Assembly (NCBI GenBank): GCA_009377795.1
Contig: WHTJ01000001.1
Span: 62,001 to 126,000, forward strand
Direction: 5' to 3'
Length of the DNA: 64,000 nt
DNA from: Propionibacteriales bacterium
GTDB taxonomy: Bacteria; Actinomycetota; Actinomycetes; Propionibacteriales; Nocardioidaceae
Made by a program: the position numbers and the translations under genes. The notes beneath the pieces are model-generated. The model searched no databases and was not told where the DNA came from. It saw nothing but the letters and a program-made list of their open reading frames with translations. This document shows positions 61,681 to 64,000 of this stretch, in pieces (position 1 is the stretch's first letter; each line of letters begins with the position of its first letter).

Positions 61681-63250
61681 GACCCATCGCCCCCTCACCG
61701 TGCTCCCGTGCTGCCTCAGTTGCCGAATAGTTGCCGGGGTCGCATCCGGCTTGTGCTTTGGCCTGCTCGTATTGGGCCCGCCAGCGTTGTTTGTCCGCGA
61801 TCGCGGTCAGGATGATTTGCTTGTAGGTGGGCGGGTCGGTGTCTTTGGGGTCGAGCGGCGACCAGATGTAGCGGGGTTTGCCGTCGTCGTCGGTGGCAGT
61901 TGCCGAATAGCGGTCCACGTCCTCCATCTCGATCCCGGCAGCCGCGAGGGCCTGCCGCACCACCTCGGTGCGGTCGGCCTTGTGGTCGGCCAGGGTCTTG
62001 CCGGTCCACTTGCGGGAGACCAGGACGCGGCGGCCGCCGTAGCCGAGGTTGTCGAGTTCGTGGGCGCGCTTGGGGCACTGGCCGGGCTTCATCCCCGCGA
62101 CCGGGTTCTTGGGTTGCACGCCGTACCGGAGCCAGTTCGAGCACTCCGGCGAGCAGGGCAGCCAACGGATTTCCTCGTGCAGCCGTTCGGCGTGCTCCCT
62201 TTGCCGGCGGGTGAGTTCTTTCCGTTCCCCGGCGATGGTCTTGGTCAGGTACTTGGTCAGGTACCCGATGCGCCGGTCACGGTCGGCAGACCCGGCGAGG
62301 ATGCCTTGATAGTCCATCTGCACGCCAAACCGGAGCACGTGGGCGGGCTCGGCGTACGGGTCGCCATCGATTCGCTTGAGTGCGCGTTCCCAGGTCGCCA
62401 GCGGCCGTCCGGTATCAGGCATGACGTACTGCCGCAGAGTTGGGTCCCAGCGAGGCATCGGGCCACCCTCGGGGAACACGGGTGCGTCGTGGCGTGGCCA
62501 CCACAGTTGGTGATATGTCGCCTCTACGACCTGCCGGACGACCTCACGCGGGATCACTCCGCGTACGGCGGCGTGCAGGTGTGGGGCGCGGCGCTTCTGC
62601 GGTTCGACGGTTGCGAAGTACTGCACCTTGTACCCGGCGCAGCGGCGTAGGTTTTGCCAGAACCGATCCACCAGCTTGCCGAAGTGCAGGGCGTCCAGGG
62701 CCGCGCGCCGGTAGTCGTAGGAGTCTGGATCGACCGGTGTCCCATCGGGCCTCACTCTGCCGTAGGAGTCGAGGGTGAGGGTGAGGAACATCGACGGGCG
62801 GTAGGTCTTGCCGTCTGCTGCCTCAAACGTGCGGCCGAGGGTGGTGTTGGTTTGTTCCACCTTCGGCAGATCGGGCACGTCCTGACGACGGCGGGTGGAC
62901 CGGACCCGGCGCGATGCCTGGTCGTCGGCCTGCTCACCATCGTCAGCGCACGGGTCGTTCTCGTCGTCTGCGCCCTCGCTGTCGTCGTCGGGTTCCTCGA
63001 CGGGTACGGGTTCTTCCTCGAGGTGCCAGCCCTCGCGGCATTGCTGCATGCGCAGCCTGCGAGCTGCATCCGCGCAGGGTGGGCACTTGTTTTGCTTGGT
63101 GAAGCCGCAGGGGATCGGCACCAGCCGCACTTGTCCGGTCTTGGTGTCGTACAACTCCTGGATGATCGGGCGCACACACACCCCGTGTGCAATGGCGGTC
63201 TCGCGGATCAGTCGCGGGTCCACCTTCGCGGAGTCCAACGCGGTACTCAT
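61673..63250 (-). CDS. RepSA-like replication initiator
   Basis: A 525-residue rolling-circle initiator of the pSAM2 RepSA type. Visible: a zinc-type cysteine group near the start (CGFTKQNKCPPCADAARR), an acidic spacer, the HUH metal motif RRAPHLHAAVRG, and the Tyr region YLTKYLTKTIAG. It nicks the element origin after excision. GGAGGTG precedes the ATG at 63250, which overlaps the small upstream gene's TGA (ATGA). Confidence 0.9.
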   Translation of the reverse strand: MSTALDSAKVDPRLIRETAIAHGVCVRPIIQELYDTKTGQVRLVPIPCGFTKQNKCPPCADAARRLRMQQCREGWHLEEEPVPVEEPDDDSEGADDENDPCADDGEQADDQASRRVRSTRRRQDVPDLPKVEQTNTTLGRTFEAADGKTYRPSMFLTLTLDSYGRVRPDGTPVDPDSYDYRRAALDALHFGKLVDRFWQNLRRCAGYKVQYFATVEPQKRRAPHLHAAVRGVIPREVVRQVVEATYHQLWWPRHDAPVFPEGGPMPRWDPTLRQYVMPDTGRPLATWERALKRIDGDPYAEPAHVLRFGVQMDYQGILAGSADRDRRIGYLTKYLTKTIAGERKELTRRQREHAERLHEEIRWLPCSPECSNWLRYGVQPKNPVAGMKPGQCPKRAHELDNLGYGGRRVLVSRKWTGKTLADHKADRTEVVRQALAAAGIEMEDVDRYSATATDDDGKPRYIWSPLDPKDTDPPTYKQIILTAIADKQRWRAQYEQAKAQAGCDPGNYSATEAAREHGEGAMGHG

Positions 63251-63399
63251 GGAGACACCTCCGGATGGTTGACGGCGAGCTGCTCGATCCACGCCCGCAC
63301 GTGTTCGGCGTACTCATCCGGACGGCAGTCCGGGCACGGACCGATGCCGGGGAGGTGGCCGCAGTCGAGACACGTCCAGCACTCGAATCGGAGCTTCAT
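63247..63399 (-). CDS. Small Cys-rich zinc-ribbon-like protein of the AICE
   Basis: A 50-residue frame, too short for standard gene calls: MKLRFECWTCLDCGHLPGIG then PCPDCRPDEYAEHVRAWIEQ and LAVNHPEVSP. It has five cysteines in CWTCLDC and CPDC spacing plus a His, so a zinc-ribbon or treble-clef knuckle is likely. It overlaps the TraSA stop at its start (ATGA) and the RepSA start at its end (ATGA), which strongly supports that it is translated. Function unknown; regulation or a partner of Rep/Tra is inferred from position. Confidence 0.75.
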   Translation of the reverse strand: MKLRFECWTCLDCGHLPGIGPCPDCRPDEYAEHVRAWIEQLAVNHPEVSP

Positions 63400-64000
63400 G
63401 CGGCTTCACCACCCTCCACTGGCCGGAGGCCGCGGGGCGGCGGATAGACCTCGACCATGCCGTTGATGTGGGTGTCGGTGATGAAGGAGAACCGCACCCG
63501 CAACGGTTCCGCGACCCCATCGAGGGTCACGTAGCCAACGCCAGGTAGGGACTCTGCGATCTTGTCGCAGCGGGCACCACGGTCGCGGGCACCGTCCCCG
63601 AGGATCATCCCGACTTGCTCCGGTTCGCTCAGCCGGAGCGCGAGCCGGGTGGGGAACAGGTCCCGGAACGGCAGGACTTCCTTGCGCGGGTCCTGCAACG
63701 CCGCCACCACAGTCACCCCGACCGCGCGGCCCTGGGACAGCAGCAGCGACAGCGCGGCCCTGATGCGCTGTTTGGCTTCCCGATCGGTGATGTAGGCGGT
63801 CAGTGAGGCCAGCTCGTCCACCAGGATCACGATGTACGGGTCATCCGGGGTCGGCTCATGCAGTCGAGTGACCCCGCGTAGCCGGGCCTGGCGATCGCGC
63901 ATGATCGCGACGCCACGTTCCAGGAACTCCGCGAACCCGAGCTCGTACGACCGCTGCTCATCCTCATCGGTGATGGTGTCGTCGCCGTAGCAGTAGCGGG
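63396..64000 (-). CDS. TraSA/FtsK-SpoIIIE DNA translocase, C-terminal part
   Basis: The C-terminal 200 residues of a double-stranded DNA translocase used in AICE conjugation; the N-terminus lies beyond the right edge. The visible part has Walker B-like PYIVILVDELASL, a sensor region SLLLSQGRAVGVTVVAALQDPRKEVLP, and RLALRLSEPEQVGMILGDGARDRG, as in TraSA/FtsK proteins of pSAM2-like elements. It is at the head of the overlapping tra-small protein-rep-xis-int run. Confidence 0.88.
   Translation of the reverse strand, partial: RYCYGDDTITDEDEQRSYELGFAEFLERGVAIMRDRQARLRGVTRLHEPTPDDPYIVILVDELASLTAYITDREAKQRIRAALSLLLSQGRAVGVTVVAALQDPRKEVLPFRDLFPTRLALRLSEPEQVGMILGDGARDRGARCDKIAESLPGVGYVTLDGVAEPLRVRFSFITDTHINGMVEVYPPPRGLRPVEGGEAA

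Larger units (their letters stand above)
60313..64000. mobile_element. Integrative and conjugative element (AICE) at tRNA-Val, left part
   Basis: From the tRNA-Val 3' end rightward all genes lie on the minus strand with overlaps: int, xis, RepSA replication initiator, a small Cys-rich protein and a TraSA FtsK-type DNA translocase. This is the classical pSAM2/SLP1-type module of actinobacterial integrative and conjugative elements, which excise, replicate by rolling circle and transfer double-stranded DNA. The second att copy and the remaining accessory genes lie beyond the right edge. Confidence 0.88.

Overview
This window is high-GC, gene-dense chromosomal DNA from an actinobacterium (Actinomycetota). 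GTG starts are frequent, ATGA/GTGA overlaps are common, and several markers are typical of the phylum: a FasR-fabD-fabH-acpP-fabF cluster with an adjacent DUF3145 gene, a homodimeric aceE next to DUF3052 and ahpE, and a pSAM2-like integrative element. A member of the Propionibacteriales (Kribbella/Actinopolymorpha/Nocardioides-like) is plausible, but this is a style-based guess, not a placement.

Layout. 1-1777: Zur-type zinc uptake operon znuA-znuC-znuB (minus strand) with a Zur box. 1950-5565: glycyl-tRNA synthetase, two small envelope proteins and a tRNA-dihydrouridine synthase. 5655-8324: pyruvate phosphate dikinase. 8599-14292: a frameshifted HTH regulator, dGTPase, an FAD oxidoreductase, DNA primase and its small partner. 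14393-16431: tRNA-Asn and a CAT-anticodon tRNA (probably Ile2) flanking a GDPD protein with a phage-tail-like N-terminus. 16682-24973: a compositionally different catabolic block (OYE-type reductase, acyl-CoA dehydrogenase, MaoC hydratase, family III CoA-transferase, tripartite TctC-TctB-TctA transporter, DUF3870). 25175-30000: fused carboxyltransferase, a TetR-controlled membrane protein unit with a triple operator, small redox proteins, a cold-shock gene. 30000-41300: mixed housekeeping and accessory genes (XdhC-like, aldo-keto reductase, CDP-alcohol phosphotransferase, gamma-glutamyltransferase, beta-hydroxyacid dehydrogenase, trypsin-like protease, Zn-alcohol dehydrogenase, phosphoribosyltransferase-hydrolase fusion, sugar kinase). 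41593-48986: fatty acid synthase II cluster with acyl-CoA carboxylase beta subunit and PucR-type regulator. 49044-54345: M1 peptidase, PHP phosphoesterase, ECF sigma factor with YCII partner, hydrolase. 54424-59996: aceE, DUF3052, acyl-CoA synthetase, AhpE. 60263-64000: tRNA-Val followed by an actinobacterial integrative and conjugative element (int, xis, RepSA, a small zinc-ribbon protein, TraSA) that runs off the right edge.

The signals I think most deserve a second look are: a short interspersed palindromic repeat (four loci, six arms) whose variable triplet is matched between paired arms and which appears to be translated inside the dihydrouridine synthase; a FabD that carries a lipoyl-like C-terminal domain without an attachment lysine; the phage-tail-like GDPD gene sandwiched between two tRNAs; the transporter/CoA-catabolism block beside a tRNA; and the tightly overlapped integrative element with an unrecognised 50-residue Cys-rich protein.
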